Below are positions 8,901 to 17,475 of a stretch of 64,000 nucleotides of DNA, piece after piece. Under the pieces are notes generated by a model. That model saw only the letters and a program-made list of their open reading frames with translations, was not told where the DNA came from and did not search any database. The stretch is from Streptomyces cyanogenus (GTDB taxonomy: Bacteria > Actinomycetota > Actinomycetes > Streptomycetales > Streptomycetaceae), in the NCBI RefSeq assembly GCF_017526105.1, contig NZ_CP071839.1, positions 248,001-312,000 of the forward strand. The letters are read 5' to 3'. Both the position numbers and the translations under genes were made by a program. Every line of letters begins with the position of its first letter. Within the stretch, counting starts at the first letter, position 1.

Positions 8901-11338
8901 CCCGGGGTGGGCGAGCGGTAGTTGGCCCAGACCGCGGTGGTGTCGGGTTCGCCGAGGTAGACCGGTGCCTTATCGGTGCCGCCCTTGCGCCAGTCCCAGA
9001 CGGTCGCGTCGTCGGGGTCCGGGCCGTTGTCGCGCTGCCAGCGCTCGCCCTGCGGGGGCAGCGCGCCCTCGACCAGTTCCTCGAGCGCCACCTGGTGTCG
9101 GCTGTCGGTGAGATCCGCGGCGAGCACGACCTTCTTGCCGTGCACCGTCCTGCCCAGCAGTCCCGCGGAGTTCACCGCCTCGGGCGCGGGCTCCCGGCCC
9201 GGTAGCGGGGCCAGGGTGGGCTGGGCCGTGTCGAACACCCGCCACAGGCCCCACATACCGGTGACGTAGTGCTGGGATATGTGGCAGTGGTACAGGAAGT
9301 CACCGGCCGCCTGCTGGCAGCCGCCGGCGCCGCACTCGTGCTCCAGGTTGAACGACTCGAGCGGGCTGATGGTCTGGGAGTCGAGCCGTACCGATTTGGC
9401 GTTCTGGGCCGGTTTCTTGCTGAGGCCCGCGCCCATGGCCGTGTCGTCGGCGCCCGGGTTGAGCCGCCAGCGGGTGCCGCCGCCGTGCACGTGGTGCACG
9501 TGCAGCTGCTCCACCCCGGCGTGCACGAGCCGGGTCTTGGTGGGTTCGCCCAGATAGGAGCGGGGCATCGGGGTGGCCGGGTCGCCGTACGAGTAGGAGC
9601 TGTACGCCAGGGACTTGTTGGCGCGCTGCACGGCGTTCCCGCGGGCGGCCTCCAGTTGCAGCCGGCGCATGAACGGCTCGCTGCGGTAGTTGATGGCCCT
9701 GCTGCCCGGGCGGTAGGAAGCGGTGCCGCCGCCGCCCTCGTTGGGCACGTTCGGCGACGGCGGGCGAGTGTCGATCATGGGGAGCGGCCGGCCGTACTGC
9801 ACCTGGTCGCCATGGGGTTTGCCGTCGTCCCCGCCGAACGGGATGCCCTCGTCGTTCTCGCGCAACGGTCGCCGGAGACTGAACGCCTCGTCGCCGACCT
9901 CGTGGTAGATCAGCGTGAACTCGCGGAAGGAGCGCCCGCCGGCCGGCTCGATCATGGCCTCCCAGTTGCTCCAGGAGGTTTCGTCGGTGCGGTCCGCGCC
10001 GGACTTCGGGTCGTACCAGCGCGCTCCGGCCGACTCGGCTATCAGGGTGCCGAACAGTCCGTGAGCGGTCATCTGGGTGGACTCGCCACCGCTGCGGAAC
10101 ACCTTGGCGCCCTCGCCCATGAGCGGGTCGAGGTAGTACCGGTACTGCTTGGTCTGGCCGGGCGGAGCCATGGACGACTCGGGGTTCTTCCCCACGGCCT
10201 GGCCCCCGGCACCGCCGGCCGCGTCGTAGGCCACCCCTGCCATGTCGACCGAGACGGACGGGATCCCGCCGGGCTGCACGATGGCCGGGTTTCCGAAGGA
10301 GCCACTGCGGGGCGCCTTGTCCAGTTTGTTGGTCAGGTTGATGATCACGCACTCGCCGAGGCGGGCGCGGATCACGAGCGGTTGGATCGCGTCCTGGCCG
10401 AGTCCCACGGAGACCTTCGCTGCGGACGGGTCGTTCTTCGGCAGCTTCGAGGCACGCAGGAGTGCCGCCTCCTGTTCGCGTACGGCATCGAGCCGGTCGT
10501 CGAGCACGTACATCATCCCGTACGGATCGTGGTCGCCGAACCGGTCCACGGTGATGTCGACATTGATGGCGCTGACGTCGAACGTCCGACGGGGGGCGGT
10601 CGCGCAGCCGCCGGTGCCGCCCTCGTCCGCCGTGCCGGGCCGGGCCACGGCGCCGCCGGCCGGCCCGAGCAGTCCCGCCGACAGCGCGAGGACCAGGGCG
10701 GAGCGCAACGCGACGGTGCGGCGGCGCGGCCCCGCCGGCTGGGCGAGCGGGGCCTCGCGGCGGCGCAGGCGCGCCCGGCGCCGTGCCCCGGCCGCCGCGG
10801 TGCCGAGGAGTGACAGCACCAGGATGGCGATCTCCACCTGGGCCGCCTGGCCCACGCCGTAGGCCAGCAGCCCGGTGACGTCGTGCGCGGGCATGGCGTG
10901 TGCCCCATGGTGGTGCGGGCCGCCTCCCGCGCCGCCCAGCATCCGGTGCAGTACGGCCTGCGCCATGGCGAGTGGGACGTAGCAGACGGTCATGGCGAGG
11001 GCGGTGGCGCAGGCGACGACCAGCGTCTCCCAGCGGTCACCGGGGCGTGGGCCGACGGCCCGCACGAGCCGATGCACCAGTAGTACCGCGACGCCGGCCG
11101 CGTACAGGGCCAGGGACAGATCGGCGAGGAAGTAGGGGGCGTGGGCGGCCGGGCCGCCGCCGGTCTCGAAGACGGCCCAGTGCTGCCACGACACCGTGCC
11201 CAGGGCGAGCAGGGTGACCAGGCCGAGGCGGGGGCCGAGGGCGGCCAGGACGGTACGGTCCGGCCGGGCTCTGCCGGGCGGGCCGAGGGCCCGCCCGTCG
11301 TCCGGCCCGGATGCGGGCGCAGCCGATGGCTGGCGCAT
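5981..11338 (-). CDS. Giant membrane-anchored multicopper oxidase with three cupredoxin-pair repeats (MnxG-like)
   Basis: The protein has 1785 residues. The first ~235 hold about five hydrophobic helices (near 31-50, 68-90, 105-130, 165-185 and 211-232) with a His/Met-rich loop (HHHGAHAMPAH, about 143-153). Three homologous ~500-residue units follow, starting near 240, 855 and 1390; each has a (G/D)(E/D)C-L-I/T strand and ends in a GxWGxxRV strand. Copper motifs are not repeated. Unit 1 has HVHHVHGG (HxxHxH, about 617) and HCHISQHYVTGM (HCHxxxHxxxxM, about 685). Unit 2 has HTHLVQF (about 944) and FWHDH (about 1062). Together these make exactly one blue-copper and one trinuclear site; unit 3 has none. 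Order and size recall the bacterial manganese oxidase MnxG. AAGGAGA precedes the ATG. The substrate (Mn2+, Cu+ or a phenol) is unknown. Confidence 0.85.
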   Translation of the reverse strand: MRQPSAAPASGPDDGRALGPPGRARPDRTVLAALGPRLGLVTLLALGTVSWQHWAVFETGGGPAAHAPYFLADLSLALYAAGVAVLLVHRLVRAVGPRPGDRWETLVVACATALAMTVCYVPLAMAQAVLHRMLGGAGGGPHHHGAHAMPAHDVTGLLAYGVGQAAQVEIAILVLSLLGTAAAGARRRARLRRREAPLAQPAGPRRRTVALRSALVLALSAGLLGPAGGAVARPGTADEGGTGGCATAPRRTFDVSAINVDITVDRFGDHDPYGMMYVLDDRLDAVREQEAALLRASKLPKNDPSAAKVSVGLGQDAIQPLVIRARLGECVIINLTNKLDKAPRSGSFGNPAIVQPGGIPSVSVDMAGVAYDAAGGAGGQAVGKNPESSMAPPGQTKQYRYYLDPLMGEGAKVFRSGGESTQMTAHGLFGTLIAESAGARWYDPKSGADRTDETSWSNWEAMIEPAGGRSFREFTLIYHEVGDEAFSLRRPLRENDEGIPFGGDDGKPHGDQVQYGRPLPMIDTRPPSPNVPNEGGGGTASYRPGSRAINYRSEPFMRRLQLEAARGNAVQRANKSLAYSSYSYGDPATPMPRSYLGEPTKTRLVHAGVEQLHVHHVHGGGTRWRLNPGADDTAMGAGLSKKPAQNAKSVRLDSQTISPLESFNLEHECGAGGCQQAAGDFLYHCHISQHYVTGMWGLWRVFDTAQPTLAPLPGREPAPEAVNSAGLLGRTVHGKKVVLAADLTDSRHQVALEELVEGALPPQGERWQRDNGPDPDDATVWDWRKGGTDKAPVYLGEPDTTAVWANYRSPTPGERPEILFNPLTGRPAYPMLRPHLGQRPPFAPNGHAGAPGVGETASADRPGGLCPRDAKVRTYDVTAIPVTVRATARERDDNGEIYVLNEDKSAVLDGSKPVDPLVIRSNVGDCVALTFGSELKASVQAKANMHTHLVQFDPLASDGVVAGFAFEQAVFNAAKEDRTLVSQDSGDKVTVSRVGQLRTGVSVAVGVGRPDVEIRTVTAIDGDQLTFDRPLDHAHAAGSPVTVEFVQYRWFSDADTGTVFWHDHVDGMTSWARGLFAAHIVEPKGSEYRDPVTGAQVRSGTIVDIVNRSGASVGYGQSGSFREYTIFLHNGRRGRGELYEPPSATGLNPFNQGQECEEGSINLRAAPLGERTPPGDTPADPKTTDQRQEYNGARCRNATSRAPYKAGNPDATTARATVTTVDPYVFSSVKYGDPDTPLLRAYVGDPVVFRTVGVNDRGEALRVQGHRFRIERFNGRGQLTDTATTGISERADYVLDGGAGGPGGGAGDYLYYSTRTFALESGAWGLFRVHDTAQRDLRPLPGRPEPPSGGGFPRQKAAGGDTQRDPGPAPAPAYTADGSPDTDVVTSTATGCPENARERHYAVSVFDQTLPTAPFKDTGGVVYALTSDVAAIRSGAKPVEPLVLRADKGDCLTITLKNETSPDSLYGGRRAGLDLGKLVRNQQLSAGSAVGLNPDTTVAAGRTITYTFHADRELGSSLFQNLGSPASLRHGAYGMLIVEPEGSTWSDSESGERLDATRTSTEAIIRVPGGRRFREFALTMQSTDQHYSRSITPYGDQVAGNGLNSPDAFLRPVAPVPGAPPGTGNNAGTFDKAYNHVNYRSEPLTTRLGLTASVNDFSKADVVGSYGTAFGSATYGEPDTPVFRANSRDPVVFRVGVGASDQLHSFTVGGHTFPLEPGMKGSQTVSARTITAGETIDARLGLAGGRAGYTGDYLFQDARIPFAAAGMWGIFRVLPPGAEDAPAPL

Positions 11339-11383
11339 GGCGGGTCTCCTTGTCGGTTGGATGAAGGGCCGAGGAGCCGGGTG

Positions 11384-11998
11384 CTAGGAGCCGTGCCGGT
11401 GGCTTTCGGGTGTGCGGCCCGGCATCCGGATGGTCATCCGACGGGTGTCGCCGTCTCGCTTCCACACCAGGAGCAGCGGTGGATCGCCTGCGTGTGGGGA
11501 GGTGACGTCGAAGTAGATGACGCCGCGTACCGCGCTGCCCGCGTTGAGCCGGGGCAGCGTCCCGAGGGTGTCGGAGTGCAGTGGCCGCGCCTCGCGGTCC
11601 CGGCCGCCGCTGAGCGAGAACTCCTTGGCGAGGTCGAACCGCCGCACGGAGTCGGTCCGGTTCGTCAGGGTGATCGGGATGCCCAGCCGGGTGTCGTCGC
11701 CCTGCGGCGCCCCCGGCATCATCGACGAGGGCATCCGGTAGCCACTGCCGCCCTGCATCTCGTGGTGGGCCATGGTGGCCCAGCCCGCCGCCCCCGGCAC
11801 CGCCTCGAGTCCGCCGAGGCGTGCGGTGGCGGTGGGGCCGGTGCCGGCCGCCGCCTGCCGGTGCCACCACAGGGCGGTGCCGAGGCCGGCGGTGACCACC
11901 GCAAGCGCCACCAGCACCGCGCCCAGTGCGCGCACCGCCGGTCCGGCCTGCCGGGACGGCTGTCCGGGCCTGTCGCGTGCCGCTGTTCGTCGTCCCAT
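11384..11998 (-). CDS. Membrane-anchored Met/His-rich protein, likely partner of the multicopper oxidase
   Basis: The 204-residue protein has one N-terminal membrane helix (about 25-45) and an extracytoplasmic beta-type domain. A Met/His-rich stretch (MAHHEMQGGSGYRMPSSMM, about 76-94) precedes an immunoglobulin-like segment (ITLTNRTDSVRRFDL), and the C-terminus is ESHRHGS. Such residues commonly bind copper. The gene is 45 nt upstream of the oxidase in the same direction, so it probably delivers copper or forms a complex, as small MnxE/F proteins do for MnxG. That comparison is by arrangement only. I chose ATG at 11998, with GAGGAC 7 nt before it, over the GTG one codon upstream. Confidence 0.7.
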   Translation of the reverse strand: MGRRTAARDRPGQPSRQAGPAVRALGAVLVALAVVTAGLGTALWWHRQAAAGTGPTATARLGGLEAVPGAAGWATMAHHEMQGGSGYRMPSSMMPGAPQGDDTRLGIPITLTNRTDSVRRFDLAKEFSLSGGRDREARPLHSDTLGTLPRLNAGSAVRGVIYFDVTSPHAGDPPLLLVWKRDGDTRRMTIRMPGRTPESHRHGS

Positions 11999-12255
11999 CA
12001 CCCGTCCTCACGCGTGTCTCGAGCGCCCGGTCGGTCCAGGGCCCCGGTCGCGGCGAGCGTTGCACGCGGCGGCAACGCCCCGGGAACCGCGCGGGCATCG
12101 GACCGGAAGCCCATACGGCGAAGTCCGCCGTCCGCCCGGGAGCCGGGGGACGGCGGACTGTCCGGAGGACGGTGACGGGGGATGCATCCGCCTCCGGATG
12201 CGAGCCGACGGCGGGCGCCTGCGGCTCGCGGCTACCGGCTCGCGCCGGCGGCCTG

Positions 12256-12687
12256 TCAGGCGCTCCGGCGGGCGCCGCGCAGCAGCAACGGGATGAGGAC
12301 GGCACCCACCGCGGTGTGGACCAGGGCCAGCGCGGTCTTGGTACCGCCGGTGGTGTCGGCGGAGAAGACCATGCCGTACGAGGCGAGCAGGACGACGACG
12401 GCCACGACGCCCCAGACGGTGGCGGCCTTGGCGGGCAGGAACTTCTCCAGGGCCACCAGCAGCCCCCAGCCCAGCAGCGAGGAGAGCAGCGCGAACACGA
12501 TGACGAGGCCCGCGTTGACCTCCATCGGGTCCTTGCCGTCGCCCTGGGCCACTTCGTATTCGGCTCCGAACGCCTTGCCCAGGCCCCAGACGAGGACGGC
12601 GGCGAGGGTGGCGGCGCCCACGGCGATGGCCCGGGACTTCACCGTCGATGCGGCCTCGGAGGGAGCGGCCGAGGTGTGGGAGGTCAT
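12256..12687 (-). CDS. Four-helix integral membrane protein (DUF6069-like)
   Basis: The 143-residue protein has four hydrophobic helices (about 20-40, 60-82, 90-110 and 121-138) and a short basic C-terminus (LLRGARRSA). It resembles the small actinobacterial DUF6069 membrane proteins, whose function is unknown. The helix-1/2 loop is acidic (EYEVAQGDGKDPMEV). It sits 93 nt after the MFS exporter gene on the same strand and may be co-transcribed with it. GGAG precedes the ATG by 8 nt. Confidence 0.72.
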   Translation of the reverse strand: MTSHTSAAPSEAASTVKSRAIAVGAATLAAVLVWGLGKAFGAEYEVAQGDGKDPMEVNAGLVIVFALLSSLLGWGLLVALEKFLPAKAATVWGVVAVVVLLASYGMVFSADTTGGTKTALALVHTAVGAVLIPLLLRGARRSA

Positions 12688-12780
12688 GACGTAACTCCAT
12701 TCAGGGGGACGTGACTGCGCGGTGGCGTGGTCGCCACGGGGTTCGGTCGGAGTCGGCGGGGAGGGTCCGCTGGTGCCCGG

Positions 12781-14307
12781 TCAGGGCCGGGCACCCTCGG
12801 GGTCGGTGACCGACGGCACGCCCGGGGCGTCCGCCGTGCCGGGCATGGCCTCGACGCCGGGTCCGTCGGGACCTCCGGCGCCGGGAGGCGGGCCCATGGG
12901 GACCTCGCGGAGCACGGTGACGGCCACCGCGATGGCGGCCACGACGAGGGCGGCCGCGACACCGAAGGACAGATGGAAGCCGTCGGTGAGCGCGGTCTTG
13001 GCGTCGGTGCCGCCGTCCAGGGCGCTCTGGGTGTGCGCCGCGGCGATCGCGGTCAGGGCGGCGATGCCCAGGGAGTCGCCGATGGTGCCGGCACTGCCCG
13101 CCAGGCCTGAGGCGAGGCCCGCCTCGCTGGGCGAGCGGACCTGCATGGACATCATGATGACCGCAGGCATGGCCAGACCGCTGCCGGCACCGAGCAGCAC
13201 GGCCGTGGGCAGGATGTCGAGCGCGTAAGCGGGGTCGGTGGGCGTCCGCAGGGCGAGCAGCAGGCCGGCCGCGACCAGCGCCAGGCTGCCGATCATCACG
13301 GTGCGCAGCCCGAACCTCATGTTGAGCCGGGCCGAGAGGGCCACCGAGCAGGCACCGGCGGCCACCGCGAGCGGCAGGTAGGCGAAGCCCGTCTCCGCCG
13401 GGGAGTAGCCCGCGACCTGCTGCATGTACAGGGCGATCAGGATGTTGAACGACATGGTGCCGCCCACGAGAAGGAAGTGGACGGTGTTGGCGCCGGAGAG
13501 GTTGCGCGAGCGGAAGATGCCGAGCGGGACCAGGGGCTGGGCGGCGGTGGCCGCCCGGCCGACGAACGCGGAGAGCAGGACGACGGCGCCGATGCCGAAG
13601 CCGAGGGTGTGCCCGGAGGCCCAGCCGTACTCGGCCACGGTGGCGATGGTGTAGACGGCGAGCATCATCCCGCTGGTGACCAGCGCGGCGCCCAGGAAGT
13701 CGGCACCCTTGTCCAGGCCCATGCCCCGGTCGGACGGGATCGAGCGTACCGCGATCACCAGGGCGGCCAGGCCGATCGGGACGTTGATGTAGAAGACCCA
13801 GTGCCAGTTGACACCGTCGGTGAGCAGCCCGCCGGCGATGATGCCGAGCGAGGCGCCGGCCGCCTGGCCGAAGCCGGAGATGCCCATCGCCTTGCCGAGT
13901 TCCGCCGGGTTGGTGAAGATCGTGAAGATGATGCCCATGATCACGGCATGGGCCATCGCGGCACCGGCTCCCTGCAGGAACCTCATCGCGATCAGCATCT
14001 CCTGGTTCTGCGCGGCGCCGCACAGGGCCGAGGCGACCGTGAAGAGGCTCAGCCCGGAGACGAACATCCGCTTGCGGCCGATGAGGTCCCCGAGACGTCC
14101 GGAGAGCAGCAGCAGCCCGCCGAAGCCGATCGTGTAGGCGTTGGTGATCCACGCCAGCCTGGCCTCGGGGAAGCCGAGATCGCTCTGGATGGAGCGGAGG
14201 GACACGGTCACGATGCTGATGTCGACGACGACCATCATCTGCATCGCGCAGAGCACCGCGAACGCGAGCCAGCGATTGCCTGGGCTCGGCTGGGCGGGCA
14301 GGGACAT
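12781..14307 (-). CDS. MFS drug exporter, DHA2 (EmrB/QacA) family
   Basis: The 508-residue protein has the 14-helix layout of DHA2 proton antiporters. VVVDISIVTVSL in helix 1 carries the family's acidic residue, and LSGRLGDLIGRKRMF is the loop 2-3 motif A. GFGQAAGASLGIIAGGLL is the helix 5 antiporter motif C. I chose ATG at 14307, with AGGAGG 8 nt upstream, rather than the ATG at 14334. The gene diverges from a MarR regulator. Between the tailoring and PKS genes, it is a reasonable candidate for ansamycin efflux and self-resistance, but this is inferred from position. Confidence 0.9.
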   Translation of the reverse strand: MSLPAQPSPGNRWLAFAVLCAMQMMVVVDISIVTVSLRSIQSDLGFPEARLAWITNAYTIGFGGLLLLSGRLGDLIGRKRMFVSGLSLFTVASALCGAAQNQEMLIAMRFLQGAGAAMAHAVIMGIIFTIFTNPAELGKAMGISGFGQAAGASLGIIAGGLLTDGVNWHWVFYINVPIGLAALVIAVRSIPSDRGMGLDKGADFLGAALVTSGMMLAVYTIATVAEYGWASGHTLGFGIGAVVLLSAFVGRAATAAQPLVPLGIFRSRNLSGANTVHFLLVGGTMSFNILIALYMQQVAGYSPAETGFAYLPLAVAAGACSVALSARLNMRFGLRTVMIGSLALVAAGLLLALRTPTDPAYALDILPTAVLLGAGSGLAMPAVIMMSMQVRSPSEAGLASGLAGSAGTIGDSLGIAALTAIAAAHTQSALDGGTDAKTALTDGFHLSFGVAAALVVAAIAVAVTVLREVPMGPPPGAGGPDGPGVEAMPGTADAPGVPSVTDPEGARP

Positions 14308-14414
14308 GGGGACGCCTCCTGGTGGTGGTGACAAACGGACCGTAGCATATAGTCAGCTTCAGAATCGTCTACTTCGAAATAAAAAACTTTCGGCCGTTCG
14401 ATTACCATGGGGGC
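14308..14414. promoter_or_regulatory. Divergent exporter/MarR promoter region with an imperfect direct repeat
   Basis: This AT-rich stretch stands out from its surroundings. GTCAGCTTCAGAA (14352-14364) and GTCTACTTCGAAA (14367-14379) match at 9 of 13 positions on a 15-nt pitch. They could be half-sites for the adjacent MarR protein, although MarR operators are usually palindromic. Confidence 0.3.
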
Positions 14415-14900
14415 ATGAAGCCAACCGTTGCCGCCCCGCCCGAGGTGGATCTCACGTTCCTGCTGTCGTGGGCCAGCCATGCCCTGCAGACCGAGATGAC
14501 CGCCGGCCTCAGCGACCTCGGCATCACTCCGCGCGCGCACTGCATCCTGCACAAGGCCGTCTCCGGCGATCTGACGCAGACACAGATCGCGGAGTCGCTC
14601 GGACTGGACAAGACGACGATGGTCGTCCTGACGGACAAGCTGGAGAAGGACGGACTCGCCGAGCGTGTCCCGTCCAGCACCGATCGCCGGGCCCGGATCA
14701 TCCGGGCGACCCCGGCGGGTCTCGAACTGCTCGCCCGGTCCAACGAGATCGTCTCCGGCATACAGGACGACGTACTGGGCACGCTCCCCGAGGAACTGCG
14801 CGAGCCCTTCGTCAGGGCCCTCACCCTGCTGGTGGACGGACGGCTGTCCACCTTCGCGCAGTGTGAACAGCCGCCCCGGAGACGCTCCTCGCGCATCTGA
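14415..14900 (+). CDS. MarR-family transcriptional regulator
   Basis: The 161-residue protein has the MarR winged helix: LTQTQIAESLGLDKTTMVVLTDKLEKDGLAER forms the recognition helices (about 53-84), and a wing with STDRRARIIRATPAG follows. Such proteins are ligand-released repressors. Divergent pairing with the DHA2 exporter 107 nt away suggests that it represses that gene and itself, with the exported compound as inducer. A basic tail (RRRSSRI) ends the protein. Confidence 0.9.
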   Translation: MKPTVAAPPEVDLTFLLSWASHALQTEMTAGLSDLGITPRAHCILHKAVSGDLTQTQIAESLGLDKTTMVVLTDKLEKDGLAERVPSSTDRRARIIRATPAGLELLARSNEIVSGIQDDVLGTLPEELREPFVRALTLLVDGRLSTFAQCEQPPRRRSSRI

Positions 14901-14978
14901 CGCGAGGCCCGCGGTGTGGCGGGACGGGAGCGGCCCGGGAGCTGCTCGCCCCCGGGCCGGAAGGGTGCCGCGCCGGTC

Positions 14979-16592
14979 TCAGACCGCGCTCGGCACGGCC
15001 GGCGCGCCCAGACCCGTCCGCAGACCGTCCACCAGCCGGGACAAGCCCGCCCGGTCCGCGGCGCCGCCGAAGGCGTAGTAGTCGGGCCGTACCAGTACGG
15101 CCGTGGAGCCGGTCTCGGCGAGGAACGGCAGGTACACGCCGTCGGTGTCGACGACCTCGCCCTCGCCCGCGGTGCGCGGATCGGTGCCCTGAGCCAGGAC
15201 CCGTACGAGCCGCGTGCCGAGCCTGCGGAGGAACTCCCGGTCCGCCTCGGACAGGCCCGCCACCGCATCCTCCGCGGAAAGCAGTACGAAGCCCTCCCCC
15301 ACGACCTCGTCGAACCAGCCGGCCCGCTCGCCGGCGGCCACCCGGCCCTGCGGCACGAGCACCCCGGCCGGGCGCACCGGCCGGCCCTTCCCACCCAGGT
15401 CCAGCAGGCCGCCGGAGAGCGGCTGGAGGGGCGAGCGCTGCTGCGCGGCGGCCGCGGGGACCGGCCGCTCGGCGGCGGCCAGCATCACCATGTCCCGGTC
15501 GGCGGCGGCCTTCGGATCGGTCTGGCAGATGATCCGGCCCAGATTCACCGACATGTGGATGGCGTGCTTGGCGTGGGGGCGGCGCTCCACCGGATAGCTG
15601 TCCAGCAGCTCCTCTCCCGCCGTACCGCGCAGTACCGCGTCCAGCTTCCAGGACAGGTTGGTGACGTCACGGAAACCGGCGGTCATGCCCTGGCCGGCGA
15701 AGGGTGGCATGACGTGGCAGGCGTCACCGGCCAGGAGCAGCCGTCCGGAGCGCCAGGTCTCGGCGTACTTCGCGGCGAACGAGTAGACGTGGAAGCGCTC
15801 CAGCGTGGCGTTGCCGGGATGTACGTCGAAGAGCTTCAGCAGCCGCCAGGCGCTCTCCTCCGTGTTCAGTTCCTCCACCGTTTCGCCGGCCGCGCGCATG
15901 AACTCCCAGCGCCGGTGGCCCGGCCCGGCCGAGACGGAGGTGCGGGGCCGGTGCGGGTCACAGATCTGCAGGTTGTTCGGCCGGAACACGCGTTCCTCGT
16001 GCAGCACCACGTCACAGATCAGCCAGTCGTGGGAGAAGCCCAGGTCGGTCATCGCGGTGCCGATGGCGCGGCGGACGAAGCTGTTGGCGCCGTCGCAGCC
16101 GACCACCCAGCGCGCCGAGTGCACCCGCCGCGAACCGTCCGGGGCGTGTGAGGTGACGTCGACGCGGTCGCCGTGGTCGGTGATCGCCACGGCCTCCTCA
16201 CCGCGGATCACGGTCAGCTCCGGCAGGCCGGCCCCCTGCGCCACGAGCGCGGCCTCCAGGGCGGGTTGGTACATGGACGTCGACTCGGGCCAGCCGCATC
16301 GGCCCCGCTCGGCCACGTCGATGTGCAGCAGCGCCTGCCCCGCCGCGTTCTCCCAGGTGTAGTCGCCGGACGGCTCGCCGATCTCACCGATCCGGGCGCC
16401 GATGCCGGCGGCCGCCAGGATGCGCGCGCCTTCGCTGTCGAAGGCCACGGCCCGCGGCATGGGGTAGCCGGTGCGCCACCGCTCGACGACGGTCACCCGC
16501 CAGCCTCTCCCCGCCAGTTGCAGCGCCAGCACCTGACCGACGGGCCCGTATCCGACGATCAGGACGTCGGCGTCGGTGGGTTGGGTGTGCAT
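14979..16592 (-). CDS. FAD aromatic monooxygenase (MhpA-like; RifOrf19/GdmM type)
   Basis: The 537-residue flavoprotein is of the 3-(3-hydroxyphenyl)propionate hydroxylase class. GYGPVG (14-19) binds FAD, the DG motif lies in GCDGANS (165-171), and GDACHVMPPFAGQG (289-302) binds the FAD ribityl chain. A thioredoxin-like C-terminal region follows. Homologues in ansamycin clusters (RifOrf19, GdmM) oxidise the AHBA-derived ring. The analogous reaction is expected here, giving a hydroquinone or quinone. I chose ATG at 16592: GGAGGAGA lies immediately upstream, inside the longer reading frame that begins at 16604. It is the last gene of the PKS operon, 36 nt after the amide synthase. Confidence 0.9.
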   Translation of the reverse strand: MHTQPTDADVLIVGYGPVGQVLALQLAGRGWRVTVVERWRTGYPMPRAVAFDSEGARILAAAGIGARIGEIGEPSGDYTWENAAGQALLHIDVAERGRCGWPESTSMYQPALEAALVAQGAGLPELTVIRGEEAVAITDHGDRVDVTSHAPDGSRRVHSARWVVGCDGANSFVRRAIGTAMTDLGFSHDWLICDVVLHEERVFRPNNLQICDPHRPRTSVSAGPGHRRWEFMRAAGETVEELNTEESAWRLLKLFDVHPGNATLERFHVYSFAAKYAETWRSGRLLLAGDACHVMPPFAGQGMTAGFRDVTNLSWKLDAVLRGTAGEELLDSYPVERRPHAKHAIHMSVNLGRIICQTDPKAAADRDMVMLAAAERPVPAAAAQQRSPLQPLSGGLLDLGGKGRPVRPAGVLVPQGRVAAGERAGWFDEVVGEGFVLLSAEDAVAGLSEADREFLRRLGTRLVRVLAQGTDPRTAGEGEVVDTDGVYLPFLAETGSTAVLVRPDYYAFGGAADRAGLSRLVDGLRTGLGAPAVPSAV

Positions 16593-16628
16593 CGTCTCCT
16601 CCACTCGGGACGGTCCGGGGCCTTCGGG

Positions 16629-17408
16629 TCAGGCACCGGGCGTGAGGATCTGGCGTACGACCTGCTTGAACGCGGACGGGCTGGTGAGCACCTTGATCTC
16701 CTCGACGCCGTCCTCCACCCGCAGGTAGCGCTTGCCGATCAGCACCATCTGGCCGTTTTCGAAGGCACGGCTGTGGATGCGGGTGCCGATCAGCACCTGC
16801 TCCAGCGGGAAGTCGGCGATGCCGGGCACGAGCCGGCCCCAGTCGGAGATCTGCCGGTACCGGTCCTCGAAGCGGTACGAGGGGCTCCAGTCGCCGCCCT
16901 TCGCCCGGCGCTGCAGCACCTGGTACCCGTCCTCCTCGACCAGCCGGTACTGGCAGCCGTACTGCTCCTGGATCTCGTCGGTGACGCGCAGCGGTTCCAG
17001 GTACGAGGGGCCGGCCAGCCCGACGTCCACGAGGTAGCGCTCGCCGCCGAGTTCCACGCAGTTGAAGATGTGCTCCAGTTCGGGACCGTAGGTACCGTTG
17101 ACCTGGATGACGGCGGCCGCGAGGATCCGCACGTGGAAGCCCAGTTCCGTGAGGAGCCGCCGGAACAGCCCGTTGAGTTCGTAGCAGACGCCCCCTCGGC
17201 CGCCCTCCACGACGGCCTTGAAGACGGCGTCGTCATCGATCTCCACTTCCAGCAGCACGTCGAATCCGCGCTCGGCGTCAGCGTTGAGGGAGTTGTCGAA
17301 GGGGATGGTCATCAGGTGCCGCTTCTGCAGCTCGTTCAGCAGGGTGAGAGACGGCTCGCGCGGCCCTGAGTAGCCGAGTTTCCGCAAGTAGAAGTCGACG
17401 TCGAACAT
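16629..17408 (-). CDS. rifF: Ansamycin amide synthase (arylamine N-acetyltransferase fold, RifF-type)
   Basis: The 259-residue protein (RifF is about 260) has the NAT Cys-His-Asp triad. Cys75 lies in GGRGGVCYELN, His113 in LEHIFNCV and Asp128 in YLVDVGL. In ansamycin pathways this enzyme takes the finished chain from the last ACP and joins it to the AHBA amine, closing the macrolactam. PKS C correspondingly has no thioesterase domain. I preferred ATG at 17408, with GAGGTG 8 nt upstream, to a GTG four codons earlier. It lies 67 nt after PKS C in the same operon. Confidence 0.93.
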   Translation of the reverse strand: MFDVDFYLRKLGYSGPREPSLTLLNELQKRHLMTIPFDNSLNADAERGFDVLLEVEIDDDAVFKAVVEGGRGGVCYELNGLFRRLLTELGFHVRILAAAVIQVNGTYGPELEHIFNCVELGGERYLVDVGLAGPSYLEPLRVTDEIQEQYGCQYRLVEEDGYQVLQRRAKGGDWSPSYRFEDRYRQISDWGRLVPGIADFPLEQVLIGTRIHSRAFENGQMVLIGKRYLRVEDGVEEIKVLTSPSAFKQVVRQILTPGA

Positions 17409-17475
17409 GTGCTGTACCACCTCGGGGTTCGGTGGCTCCGCCTACCGGGAGCCGGAGCGGGGCAGGGACGGGGAG

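Noticed and set aside
16593..16604. Upstream ATG at 16604 as start of the flavin monooxygenase
   Set aside because: The codons after it (GAG GAG ACG) form the ribosome binding site of the ATG at 16592, so the shorter form is far more likely.
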